Shown here in pieces: positions 52,001 to 61,592 of a DNA stretch of 64,000 bases. This stretch comes from Mesostigma viride (Eukaryota; Streptophyta; Mesostigmatophyceae; Mesostigmatales; Mesostigmataceae): contig RPFO01000418.1 of assembly GCA_009746045.1 (NCBI GenBank), positions 394,501-458,500 of the forward strand, written 5' to 3'. Within the stretch, counting starts at the first letter, position 1. Every line of letters starts with the position of its first letter. Made by a program: the position numbers and the translations under genes. A model generated the notes under the pieces. That model searched no databases, was not told where the DNA came from, and was given only the letters and a program-made list of their open reading frames with translations.

Positions 52001-54687
52001 TTGTGGAGGTTGAGGACTTGTGTTTCGTTTGCCTACCATGGACAGTGTGTGGCTCTTTTCTCCAAGCTCGCGGTACCCATTACCCTAAAAGTCCACCCCG
52101 CACAACCCCCGACCGTGCTGGGGCAAGGAGTACACGAAACCCTATAGTGAAACAATCAAACCTACTTCTCTACCTTCACTCTACGCTCACGCTACCATGG
52201 TCAGATGCTGCCCTCCACTCGACCACGGTCACTCCGCGGTCACTGTACGGTCATGCCACCCTCCACTCCACTGTACTCTACTCCACCGTGTCATGCCACC
52301 CTCTACTCCACGGTGCGCGCCACCCTTGACCCCACCGTGTTATGCCACCCTCTACTATCACTCTACCCTCACTCTAAAAGGGTCATGCCCTCCACTCCAT
52401 GGTCATGCTACCCTCGCTCTGCTACGCTCAGTCTTACCCTCAGTCTGCCTGAAACCCTATAACGAGTAATCAAGCCCGCTGTTTCTCGCCCCTCACTCTG
52501 ACTAAACTCATGCTACCCTCACTCGACCGTCTCCTACGTTCGCTCTCCGCCCCTGGCAGGACTACCTGGGCCTGGACGGCACCAACCGCATGAACATGCC
52601 CGGCAAGGCGTCCGGCAACTGGACTTGGACGATGAAGGCCGGGGCCACCAGCAAGCTGCTGGCGTCCAAGATCCGGTCCGAGCTGGAGATCACCAACCGG
52701 CTGCCGCGCAAGCAGGAGGGGGGGATCGTGCCCGTGCGCAACCGGGGGGACGCGGCCAACTGGGAGAAGGTCGTCATGAACAAGGTGAGCAGGTTGACAA
52801 ATCATTTGTATGGAAATATTTAAAACAGCTTTCCTTCAAATGGTTGGTTTTGTCTTGTGCACGATCATAAATAAGGTGATGAGTTTTTGTTGAACCAGCT
52901 GTCTCAAAAGACGTGTGTGCAACAGTTATCGGATTATCGTGGTTTTTATGGGCCAAGGTCGTCATGAACGAACATTTCGCGGAGGCTGGGCAAGTTCGAA
53001 AATGGTCTCTTCATTTCCTCACTGGTAGGTTTTCAATGCACAACATTCCATCCCCCCCCCCCCCCCCCCTGGTCCCCTTTATTTTTAAGGAAAGAAAAAA
53101 CTCAACTCGCTGTCTCAAACCCTGCTACGGGTACTCACAGCAAGTACGGAAACCAACCCCTCGGTACTCGTTTATACCAACAAGATGTTGTCCTCGTTTA
53201 CACCAACAGGATTTTGTACTCGTTTACACCAAATGGACTCGCTGTCTCAAAGCTCGCTATTTGTACTCTTTTGTATTCGTTTATACCAACAGGGCATGGA
53301 TGTGGTCGTCCCCGTGTTCACATGCATTTCTTTGCCACCACCACCACGACCTTCTGCCTTTCACCACCACTATTGCGCCACCCCTTGTTAAGTTCACCCA
53401 TGATGTTGACAGGACACGGGCGTGGTCGTGCCCATGTTCACATCTCACCCCTACCCACACCCTCCCTGCTCCTATCTAATCGGCCCTAATCTACCCGACA
53501 CCCTGACAGGACACGGACGTGGTCGTGCTCATGTTCGCGCCTTGGTGCAAGCACTGCAACGCGTTTGAGCCCAAGTACGAGGCGGTCGCGAAGCAGTTGG
53601 CTGGGCAGAAGGGCATCACGTTTGCCAGCATCGACATCACGCAGAACGACCGGCCAGACGGCGCATTTGCCAGCAAGACCATTCCCCAGGTGAGCCCTAT
53701 GATTCCATCTCATAATGACCTTTTATTCAAGGGCTTGTATGTCCTGACGGTGTATTTTACCAGCAAAACAGTTCCCCGTATATGCTCTACTAACCGACGG
53801 TTTTCAGATGGGCGGACATTTCAGTGATGAGTCATTTTAGTATCTTATCAACCAGTCCCAATGAGGGGGCCGTTTTACTGAGGCCATCCCCCAGGTATGC
53901 GTTCCTATTTAATTGGATCGGTGTAGCTAGTTGCGACAGTTTCTTTGTCTTACACCTTCCTCGGAAACTTTGAATAGGTTCTCGCATCTGCATGGCTAGT
54001 TCGTCTAACTACCCAGGGCTTCTGCGCTTTGTTCCTACATGTATGCACCGATGCCAGGTCGACGCTCTGCGAGGGATGTGGCATTCCGCTGTGTGCATGC
54101 ATTGATGAGCAGGCTTCCCATAGCATGGTGACCTTCCCATACTAATAATCCCATACCATCGCAACACTCGCATACCATATAGTGAAAGCGACGCTCCCAT
54201 ACCATATAGTGACCATTGCGACAGTAAGTAAGTACTTGCGTGTCATGCGCAAAGGCATGCCACGGAGTACTATGCTAATCTCATTAGAAAAATAATTACA
54301 CAAAAGTTTAAACAAATATCGTCTGCATCATCCCCCAACCGTTAAGCACTAGATGGGGATGTAATCCTCATCCGAGCTGTCCTCTACTGTAATGGCAGAC
54401 GAGGATTGCGACAGTCCCATGCCATATAGTGACCACTGGCATGTGCGGGGATGATGCTCATGCCTAGCTCATTTGAAAACGCCTCTGATTGGTGACTGGC
54501 GGCCTTGGTTCTCGTTTCACGGTTGGATCGTTCCCTGTGCAAACACCCTGCCTCTATTCTGCAGGTGTTTGTGGTAAGCGGCAAGGACAACACGGTCACC
54601 AAAATTGAATGGAAGGGAGGCAAGTCGGCCGATACCACGGTGGAGGATGTCGTCAAGTTTGTCAAGTCCAACCGCAAGCTTGCGTGA
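46052..54687 (+). CDS. DPE1: 4-alpha-glucanotransferase (D-enzyme, GH77) fused to a C-terminal thioredoxin/PDI domain, 7 exons, 719 aa
   Basis: The GH77 part transfers maltooligosaccharide chains in starch turnover. Exons: 46052-46459, 46711-46872, 49633-49785, 50913-51821, 52560-52784, 53510-53689, 54565-54687; all six introns are phase 0. Residues 1 to about 70 resemble a transit peptide. GH77 blocks: RVGGVLLHPSSLPG, LPLVPPDKDGSPYSS, GDMPIYVGAHCTSVWA, GVPPDLFSADGQLWGSPLY; catalytic Asp390 (CRIDHFRAF), Glu439 (IIAEDLG) and Asp493 (GTHDNDT). Exon 5 runs from the GH77 end (RMNMPGKASGNWTW ... KIRSELEITNR) straight into EGGIVPVRNRG and NWEKVVMNK. Exons 6-7 complete a thioredoxin fold with FAPWCKHC (Cys632, Cys635), cis-Pro in KTIPQ and FVKSNRKLA. 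Plant D-enzymes stop after the GH77 domain. Introns 2, 4, 5 and 6 contain copies of exon edges. Confidence 0.9.
46855..46995 (+). repeat. 60-bp tandem copies of exon-2 tail with three GTAAGT donors
   Basis: TTCACCACCTGGTCGGATGT followed by AAGTAT occurs at 46855, 46915 and 46975, an exact 60-bp period. Donors are at 46873 (chosen), 46933 and 46993. Because 60 is a multiple of three and no stop intervenes, use of the later donors would add 20 or 40 residues in frame. Confidence 0.9.
47225..47600 (+). repeat. Degenerate TTGTTAT/CTCTTTATC repeats in D-enzyme intron 2
   Basis: Pyrimidine-rich imperfect units such as ATCCTTTTGTTATCATCTTG and TACTGTGATACTCTG recur about every 75-80 bp. There is no coding signal. 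Confidence 0.6.
47689..47724 (+). repeat. Copy of exon-3 head with its acceptor, upstream of the satellite
   Basis: GGCAG|CTGTTTGCCAACAAAGGC and CGCTGCTGACCAAGGCC differ from the true exon head (49633-49668) at 3 of 36 positions. The acceptor is intact. From here the frame stays open through the whole satellite into exon 3. Confidence 0.85.
47745..49585 (+). repeat. 29-bp satellite in D-enzyme intron 2, ~63 copies
   Basis: The unit is CTCACCCCACCACCACCACA plus TCAATGTTT. Main variants have TGTTCCTC for TGTTTCTC, occasional CCCGACC, and three blocks ending TTATTCTT. The unit has no stop in any forward frame and 29 is not a multiple of three, so all three forward frames are open for over 1.8 kb. 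Confidence 0.95.
50103..50333. mobile_element. MITE of Tc1/mariner type with TA target duplication, 231 bp
   Basis: TA at 50101-50102 and 50334-50335 flank the element. The left end CAGTCATTCACGCCTTAAGT is matched by the reverse complement of the right end (CAGTCATTCACGCCTTACGT), 19 of 20. Inside, further ACTTAAGGCGTGAA copies lie in both orientations, so the element can fold back. No ORF. It lies in D-enzyme intron 3 (49786-50912). Confidence 0.85.
51838..51903 (+). repeat. (ATT)n array in D-enzyme intron 4
   Basis: Imperfect ATT/GTT trinucleotides of about 66 bp begin 16 bp after the donor at 51822. They are followed by two copies of the exon-4 tail (ATGCAGGTGCGTGCC at 51902 and GTCGTGGCCATGCAGGTGCG at 51971). 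Confidence 0.88.
53293..53440 (+). repeat. Two decayed copies of exon-6 head (thioredoxin exon) inside intron 5
   Basis: The true exon start is CAG|GACACGGACGTGGTCGTG at 53510. Copies: 53413 (CAG|GACACGGGCGTGGTCGTG) and 53293 (CAG|GGCATGGATGTGGTCGTC), spaced 97 and 120 bp. Both keep the acceptor AG; neither reaches the CKHC codons. Confidence 0.85.
54226..54351 (-). mobile_element. Short retroposon with (ACTT)n tail, copy 2, in intron 6
   Basis: Matches 35496-35633 and the reverse of 55154-55290 over about 125 bp (GCGCAAAGGCATGCCACGGA, TTTAAACAAATATCGTCTGC). It sits in the last intron of the D-enzyme fusion gene, between repeats GATTGCGACAGT and CCATATAGTGACCA. Confidence 0.72.
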
Positions 54688-54989
54688 AGCGTGGGATTGG
54701 GCAATACTCACTCAGCCAGTTTGCCACTCCATCTCAGCAGGGTATTTTCAATAACCATATTCCCGTCCTGACATCATCTATTCTTTCCTGATATGGCCCC
54801 ATCTGTCTCGTGTTAATTAATAATCAATTAATGGCCGCAATGCCCTGTTGCTTTCATAACTTCATTGAATGGGTTTGCATGCCTTTGTTTGACGTGACCT
54901 CGTGTGGACTTACATGAGTAAGAATGTCGAATGACATACAGCCTACTGGTCGATTGCCATCGCTCCTATGCACATGGGATTAAAATTAA

Positions 54990-55398
54990 ATTAAATTATA
55001 ACATGCCTCCGTTGGGAGATAATGTAGCACACATTCCATGATGGATGGGTGGAGTGGAGGAAGCCGCGTAATCGAACTAACCTAACTCTTAAGCTATCTA
55101 GTCTAGAAAAGCCTAACTACACTACTCATCAAAACGCCTCCTCTTGGGGGGAGTGCTTAACGGTTGGGGGATGATGCAGATGATGTTTGTTTAAACTTTT
55201 GTGTAATTTTTCTTCTAATGAGATTAGCATAGTACTCCGTGGCATGCCTTTGCGCATGACACGCAAGTACTTACTTACTTACTTACTTACTTGGGGGGAG
55301 GTGGCCTGCCCACAGTGTCTGGCGTGTGAGCCTTGACAACCTTCTGCCACCGCGTCTTGTCCTGCATGGCGGTCCAAAGAAGGGAGAGAGAGTGGATT
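54990..55398 (-). mobile_element. LINE family B 3' end interrupted by a short retroposon
   Basis: 54996-55153 and 55291-55398 together match the LINE B 3' end at 30940-31190 and 58862-59130. Landmarks are GATGGATGGGTGGAGTGGAG, ACTACTCATCAAAACGCCTC and CAGTGTCTGGCGTGTGAGCC. The retroposon 55154-55290 splits it. On the right it stops where LINE A is inserted. Confidence 0.8.
55154..55290 (+). mobile_element. Short retroposon (SINE-like) with (ACTT)n tail and 10-bp target duplication
   Basis: TTGGGGGGAG at 55144-55153 and 55291-55300 flanks the insertion. The element begins TGCTTAACGGTTGGGGGATG and ends in ACTTACTTACTTAC. No pol III box is evident, so it could be a SINE or the 3' stub of an unknown LINE. 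Confidence 0.85.
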
Positions 55399-56623
55399 CA
55401 TTAATTAATTAATAGACACGTGACTGCGTCACGTGAGCATAAGTCCTCAGTGGGAGGGGAATATGGGATGGAATGGATGGTATAAGCTATCTAGGTCCTA
55501 GTTACAGGGGTGTGGGCACCGCGGCCCGAATCGCTATGAATGCCATACTTGGTCACACGCGGAGCCCCCACAGGCTTCGGGGTGGTCTCCTTCATCACTA
55601 CTTGCCACTTATCCTTGCGCACCATCTGCCTCCATATTACAGACAAACCAGGAGGCTGCCCGGGGGTGAGCCCGTCACGTCTAGTGTAGCACATGTCCAT
55701 GCCGAGTCTATCACGAAAAGTCCACGGGTGGCGGCCCTGCCGCGCGCGGCCGGGGGCACGCCAGGTTAGGACATATCGCCCAGGCTGGGCGGGCTTGGTG
55801 CCAGCTAGTCTATCTGATTTATCTACCTGATCTGTGCGGGCCAGGTGCCCGGCTAGGCCCAGGCGCCTGTGCCTAATAATGTGGGAAACATACGACAAAT
55901 CAGCGTACAAATCCTCATTACTAATGTGCAAACCAAAGGGGATGTTAAGGGCCTTGCGCAGCATCTTGGTGACGGCGCCGTCGAGTCGTTGCTCCAGCTC
56001 CTGCGTCAGTGCCCACGTCTCGGCGCCGTAGGTCAGGATCGTCAGAATGACGACCTTGAAGAGGTCATGCTTGACGATCCGGGGTAGGGCGGGGTTGCTC
56101 CACCAGCGGCGGTGGTCATGCGGAGGTGCGCCCACGCCATGCCGATCCGTGTCGTCATTTCGTCCTCGCCGGTCGGGAAGCCAACTGCCGAGCAGCTTGA
56201 AGCGGCCTGAAGGAGGGTAGTTGACCTCGGCATCGTCTAAGAGGCGGAGTGTGGGTGGGGGCCCTGCCATGCCGAGGGCCCGCAGGGCCTCTGTTTTGGG
56301 GCTGATTTCTAGACCAACCGCCCGAGCCTCGAGCGCCAGGCAGTCCAGCCAAAGTTGGGCAGACTCCGGCTTCTCGATGAGCGTGATGTCGTTGGCATAA
56401 ATGAGGTCAGCTAGTAAATTCTGCTTGTTAGTCGGCCCCCCTTCCCCAAGCTCGTTCGTGATCGCTAGGCCAGCTAGGGGCATGGCCTGCAATGCTAGCA
56501 AAGTGAGCACGTGCCATGCCTGGCGCATAACATAATCCACTACAATAATAAACAGGTACGGCGACAGGACGCAACCCTGGCAGACGCCGGTCTGCAGTGG
56601 GCATGGCGGGGTAATGCCGTGTT
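55399..56623 (-). mobile_element. LINE family A copy, 5'-truncated, with 13-bp target duplication
   Basis: GAGAGAGTGGATT at 55386-55398 and 56624-56636 flanks the element; the target is LINE B sequence, compare 59113-59124. The minus strand runs from RT motif B to the 3' palindrome (CACGTGAC arms near 55418-55436) and the (ATTA)n tail. Confidence 0.88.
55491..56620 (-). pseudogene. LINE A ORF2 fragment, RT palm to C-terminus, nearly open
   Basis: The frame 55491-56540 gives 349 residues from DYVMRQ through LADLIYANDITLIEKPES, GAETWALTQELEQRLDG, SNEDLYADLSYVSHIIRHRR and ARTDQVDKSD to HTPVTRT. The catalytic YADD is changed to YAND here, and a short out-of-frame stretch occurs near 56165-56180, so this copy could not be active even if complete. 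Confidence 0.82.
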
Positions 56624-56664
56624 GAGAGAGTGGATTAAAATTAAATTAAATTAAATTATAACAT

Positions 56665-58460
56665 GACTCCATTGCCCCGGCGCAACGCAGCCTGGCGGCC
56701 GCGCTCGGCAATGACAATATGACGTCTGCAGCTCCGGCTGCAGCTTCGCCATCAGGTCCGGCAGGCGGCGATGACACTAGTCGTGCACTGGTGGTCGTCC
56801 CGCAACCCCCCGGGCTTAACGCCGCGCCATCTGCATCGCCTGACCCCAAGCGCACCCGCCCAGCCGACGACACAGGAGGGTCTTCACGCCCCCAATACAC
56901 AGAACCGAGCTTTCGTCCCCGGCCTTTCAAGGTCGCAGATTACGACTGGGCCACCATTTCTCCGACCGATGCTATGCGCTGCATCTTCTTCGGGGATTAC
57001 GCTTCGCTTAACGACCTGTGCCTCCATCTCTACTCCACCAACCGCCTCCTCGCCCCGGACGGCAGCCGCGTGGGCAACATCTACCATCTGATCGGCGGCT
57101 TCCGCCCCCATCTCCAGCACGCCATCCTCAACTCCCTTCTCCAGCGCTCTGACGCCGAGATCTGGGCTTCACCCCTTTCCGTCCCCACCCTCCGCTCCAT
57201 CCTCACGGAAGCCTTTCAGCAGCACGTGACCCCCCTTGCTGCCGGCATAGCAGCAATCGGCGGCACGCTGACTGCTGAACTTCCTCACATTTCCACCGCC
57301 GCCGCCTCCACTTCCACTGCCATTTCCTCCTCCACTGCCGACATCAAAGCCCAGCTCCTCGACCTCGACCAACGCCTTCAAGCCACCGCCACCGCCCTTG
57401 AGAGCTTGCATGACACCGCCGGCCTCACCGCCCAGGCGGTGAAGGACATCGCCGCCCAGCCGGCGCCTGCTGGCTCGGCCGGCGATGCTCCCTCCACCTG
57501 GGCGGACTTGCTTAAGCAGCACACCACCTCCACCACCTCCACCATCTCGGCACAACTCAAGCAACAAGCCCTCGACCTTCGCGAGGAAGCCGACATCGCC
57601 CGGCGCAGCCACAATGTCATCGTCAAGCACTTCGACCAGCCGGCAGGTGAGACCTCCACGAGCCTTCTTGAGGCATTTAAGCGCGCCATTCTTGCCCCCA
57701 TGTTACTCACTGGTGAGCTGGACATGTCGGCTGTCCGCCTCCCCCGCGCGCGGGGGAAGGCTGGCCCGGCACCCGTGCTCCTCACCTTTAAGTACATGGC
57801 GGACAAGCTGGCGTTCCTTAAATGCCGCAAGAAGCTCTCGGAGACTCGCTTCACGCTGGACGACGACTTGACCCTGGCCCAGCAGGCAGCGGCGACGCGA
57901 GCTATGGCCGACCTACCTTCAGCTCCGGCAGAGCGCAAGGGGGAAGCCGGTATACTGGAGGGGGGCGGTCATCCACGTTGACCACAAGCCCTGGCAGCCC
58001 CCTCCTGCCACCTCAGACTAGGAATATATATACCAGTAGTGTAGATTAGTAAGGCTTAGCCTAGCATGTGGCCCCGCGCATGTGCGCCCATAATGGCCCC
58101 CATGGATGATGCCTTCACCATTTAGCCATGCTTTGTCTATAATGGGACCCCCATGGATGTTGCATTAAGAATTTAGCCATGCTATGCCATGCAGAGAGAT
58201 GCTCTCTGTCGAGAAGCCATGCCCTAGCTCTTGTATAGCCATGATGATCTTCCCCCACATGACATACTCCCCCTTAGCTGGGCATAGTGTGAAGATCATG
58301 AGGGTGCCGGTGCCCTTGAGGCACCTAGCAAGTGCTGCTTACATTCCACTCTTGCAGGAAGTAGCCTAGAATGTATTAAAAGCCATATGCCCCTTCTCAG
58401 GGATATGTGCTACATTGACTCCCAACGGAGTGATGTTGATAATTAATTAATTAATTAACA
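56665..58460 (+). mobile_element. ORF1-only retroelement, plus strand, with complete 3' end
   Basis: The 5' end is cut inside ORF1 just before QRSLAAALGND. ORF1 runs to about 58020, followed by a 440-bp 3' region ending GACTCCCAACGGAGTGATGT and (ATTA)n at 58440-58460. The 3' region matches that of 37862-38289. No reverse transcriptase sequence lies between. Confidence 0.8.
56683..58020 (+). pseudogene. ORF1 of ORF1-only element, 5'-truncated, one frameshift
   Basis: The frame is open from 56683 to 57981 (in-frame ATG at 56719). It has DDTSRALVVVPQPPG, SPDPKRTRP, FFGDYASLNDLCLHLY, a Thr/Ser-rich helix region, TWADLLKQHTTSTTS, RRSHNVIVKHFDQP and RLPRARGKAGPAPVLLTFKY. After LDDDLTLAQQ an indel near 57885 shifts the frame. 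The remaining C-terminus (LWPTYLQLRQ, KPVYWRGAVIHVDHKPWQ) continues in another frame to TAG at about 58019. Confidence 0.78.
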
Positions 58461-58847
58461 AGCAGAATTTATAGCTGACCTCATTTATGCCGACGACATC
58501 ACGCTCATCGAGAAGCCGGCGTCTGCCCAACTTTGGCTGGACTGCCCGGAATGTGTAAGCTATCTAGGTCCTAGTTACAGGGGTGTGGGCACCGCGGCCC
58601 GAATCGCTATGAATGCCATACGCGGTCACACGCGGAGCCCCCACAGACTTGGGGGTGGTCTCAGGACTTCATATTACTACTTGCCATCTATCCTTGCGTA
58701 CCATCTGCCTCCATATTACAGACAAACCAGGAGGCTGCCCGGGCGTGAGCCCGTCGCGTCTAGTGTAGCACATGTCCATGCCGAGTCTATCACGAAAAGT
58801 CCACGGCGTTGCACAAACGGTGTGCAATTATACCTCGATCTTAACAT
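58461..58847. other. Two LINE A fragments in opposite orientation
   Basis: 58461-58550 is plus-strand RT sequence (ADLIYADDITLIEKPAS). 58553-58805 is minus-strand ORF2 C-terminal and 3' sequence (as 55480-55730) without the terminal palindrome. The pieces meet at 58551. Confidence 0.7.
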
Positions 58848-60000
58848 TAAATTAAAATTAAATTATAAGATTGCTCCGTTGGGAGATCATGTAGCACATA
58901 TTATTCCTTGATGGATCATGGTGGAGTGGAGAGAGCCGCGTAATCTAACTAACCTGACGCTAATCTACCTAGTCTGAAAAAATCCTGACTACCCTACTCA
59001 TCAAAACGCCTCCTCCTCTTGGGGGGAGGTGGCTTGCCCACAGGGTCGGGCGTGTGAGCCTTGACAATCTTCTGCCACCGTGTCTTGTTCTGCATGGCAG
59101 TCCAAAGAAGGGAGAGAGAGTGGATGCGGTATTCAAACTGGGCTGGGACCAGCAGGTCATCCAGCAACCACTACAATACGCTTCCGCGGACACCTTTTTC
59201 AGCGGGGAAAGTGCCCCCGGGCTTCCGGGGCAAATTCAGCAAGCGCTGCGGAACTTAGATACTAAAATTTCGTTTTTGGTTCGTACCGTACAACCAATCA
59301 TTTTGCGCCCGGATCAAATTGTGATCTGGTCACTGAACACGAAAATTTCAGCGGAACGCACGATCCACAAACGCAACTAGAGAAATTTTCAGTGTTGAAA
59401 ATGTAGTACCGTGTAACCAATCAAAATGTAGTAGGACTTCGCTAAAGTCATGTTCGGAATTTTTCCCCGCAAGATTCCCACGCAAGATTCCCCCGCATGA
59501 TTCCCCCCGCTAGGTTCAGGCTCCAGTCGATGCTCGCCAAATGGCGCAAAACGAACCAACAATTGTTGAATCAACGGTGCGAATCCTCGATACAGCTCGG
59601 GTAACATTCTCACTCATTTCGCGTCTCCTATGAACCGTATTGTAGTGACATCTGGATGCAGTTCGTGACATGTTTCCCTACCCTTTTGGGAATGCCCTTG
59701 GGGCCAGGCCAGGTCAGAATATGCCGCCCTGGCTGGCCAAGCCGCTGGGGGCCTGCCAGACCAAGGGCGGTGTCGACCTGGCTGGTGCGAGCAAGGTGTC
59801 CTACAAATGCTATCCTACGATGTCTAATCTCGTCCGAAATACGAGGCATGCCCTGATACAAAGACTCTAATGACGGGCGCTTGGAAAACCCTACGTTCAG
59901 GACCTGTCGGAGCATCCTGTAAACTGTGCCGTCTAGCTTAGCTGCCAGCTTAATGGTGCACGGGATGCACGGTGTGGCGAGCTGCGGATGCCGAGAATGC
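58848..60000 (-). mobile_element. LINE family B copy, 3' part, interrupted by a CACTA-like MITE
   Basis: Minus strand: 59990-59650 encodes AAKLDGTVYRMLRQVLNVGF, SLESLYQGMPRISDEIRHRR, TSQVDTALGLAGP and TWPGPKGIPKRVGKHV. After the insertion (59169-59647) it continues at 59166-58960 to the C-terminus and then the 3' UTR with the CTCCCAACGGAGC hairpin and an ATTTAATT-type tail at about 58848. Confidence 0.82.
59169..59647. mobile_element. CACTA-like MITE with 12-bp TIRs, 479 bp
   Basis: CACTACAATACG (59169-59180) and CGTATTGTAGTG (59636-59647) are perfect inverted repeats. AC at 59167-59168 and 59648-59649 is the apparent target duplication, judged from the uninterrupted LINE B at about 31203-31213 (CAGCAACATCTGG). 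No ORF. A diverged relative lies at about 10985-11125. Confidence 0.82.
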
Positions 60001-60165
60001 TCATAACTTTTACATCCGGGCATGAAATTTGGTCGGGTCAATTGCAGTAGATGCGCCTTTTGATGACGAACAGGATGATATAATTTTCAGCCGCCATTGC
60101 CCAAGATTTAGCGCAATATCATAAAACGCAGCACAGGCAGGGTTCGTATTTTCCCGGAACCAGCT
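60001..60165. other. Presumed 5' UTR of LINE D
   Basis: Short AT-poor leader before the ORF1 start at 60166. Contains TTTTGATGACGAACAGGATG and ATCATAAAACGCAGC. No promoter can be named. Confidence 0.4.
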
Positions 60166-61512
60166 ATGGCAGAAACTCCGTCAACCGCATCCCCTCCTCT
60201 CTCCGAGGGGGAGGCTTCAGCGCCCAACACGATTACGCAACTAATCGCAGATGCGGAAACCATTGCGACGCAGCCCCCGGCAAACGAGGCAGCCATTACA
60301 GCCTCCTCCAAGCGGCTTTGCGTCAACCCAGCCGACGAGATGGATCGCCAGATCCCTCCGCCATCCTCTTCCAAACCCAGCGAGGACACCCCCATTGACG
60401 ACGCCACCGACGACGCTACCGACAGTGCTGAGTTCGACCCAGCATCCTTCATGCCTGGCGAGGTTGTCGCCGAGCACCGGTTCTTTTCGCTTACCGCCGA
60501 GGAGGCGCAGGCTATCCTGCGCCACCTGAAAGCCAACGACATTCCGCTCTATTTTCCTAGTAGCACGTCTGGCGAGACCATTTCAATGGACGAGCTCGCC
60601 TACATGGACGAGCCACAGCTTCGACTTTCTGTTTTCCTGAGCCACGCGCACTGAGGCCCCTTGCCTCCGGGCACTCTTTGCCGCTTTCGAGGACGCCGAG
60701 CACGGCACCGCCAACACCCCCGATGCTTCCCCGGAAGCAGACCTGCACAAGCTCAATACGAAAGTCGCAGACATGGCTGCCCAACTCGGCGCCTTGTCCA
60801 TCGCTATCCGTCAAGACACTGCTGAGCTCCACTCCAGCATTGCCGAGGTCAAGGCCACCCTGACCAGCCCGCCCCAGCAAGCCGCCCCCGCACCCACCAG
60901 CTACGCTAATATGGTGAAACAGACGGACATTGCCAACCTGATGGAGGATGCCGCACGCAGGGGGGCGGCAGCCCACAATACTGCTGTCGAGGAGGACCAG
61001 CGCTCACGCAGTATAGTCGTCCGGTATTTCGAGGTAGCGCAGCAGCCAGAGACGGACCTGACGGCTAGCGCAACGCCTGTACCACAGCCTCATCGTGGGC
61101 CGGCTGCATCTGGGCAACGAACGCATCCGCATTGAGTCGGCCGCCTGGATGGCGGGCCAGCCTGGCCCCATCCGGGTGACCTTCGCGAATGTGGCCAGCA
61201 AGGTGAAGGTACTCCAGGCCCGCAAGCTCCTAGGCGGGAGAAACGCGCCGAGCCTCGACGACCTACTCTCCCCGGCCCAGCTAGTCATCAAGAACGGTCC
61301 GGTCTGCTGGGCAGCGACGTGGCGATCTAGGCTAGGCATGAAGGCCAGAAGGTATACGTCCGCCTCGTCAACGACACCCCCGTGCTCTTCATCAACGGTC
61401 AGCGCACGGATGTGCAGGCTCCCAACAAGCGGCACAAGCCGGGCCGTCCCAAACACGCCCCAGCTGCGTCATCATCGTCCACGCACGTCCCGGGTATGGA
61501 GGGCGCCCGGTA
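60166..61512 (+). pseudogene. LINE D ORF1, frameshifted
   Basis: Part 1 (60166-60654): acidic, Ser/Thr/Pro-rich start (MAETPSTASPPLSEGEAS) and EAQAILRHLKANDIPLYFP. Part 2 (about 60663-61135): helical HKLNTKVADMAAQLGALS, SYANMVKQTDIANLMED and SRSIVVRYFEVAQQ. Part 3 (61095-61270): IVGRLHLGNERIRIESAAW, GPIRVTFANVASKVKVLQAR and SLDDLLSPAQ. Part 4 (about 61330-61512): GQKVYVRLVNDTPVLFINGQ then RTDVQAP. This is the same plan as family A ORF1 (helix, RNA-binding fold, basic end). At least three frame changes. Confidence 0.7.
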
Positions 61513-61592
61513 AGGGCACATCCTCGATCGCGGCCTTGCGGTACAATAGGCTTTGGGCATAGCCTTTTATAAACAAGCCCCTTTCCATCCTC

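Noticed and set aside
51740-52039. Asn-rich minus-strand ORF
   Set aside because: Reverse reading of an ATT array and of D-enzyme exon 4.
53510-54687. Separate small thioredoxin gene
   Set aside because: The thioredoxin fold starts in exon 52560-52784, which also carries the GH77 end. No ATG in good context or promoter gap separates them. Kept as the main alternative to be tested by cDNA.
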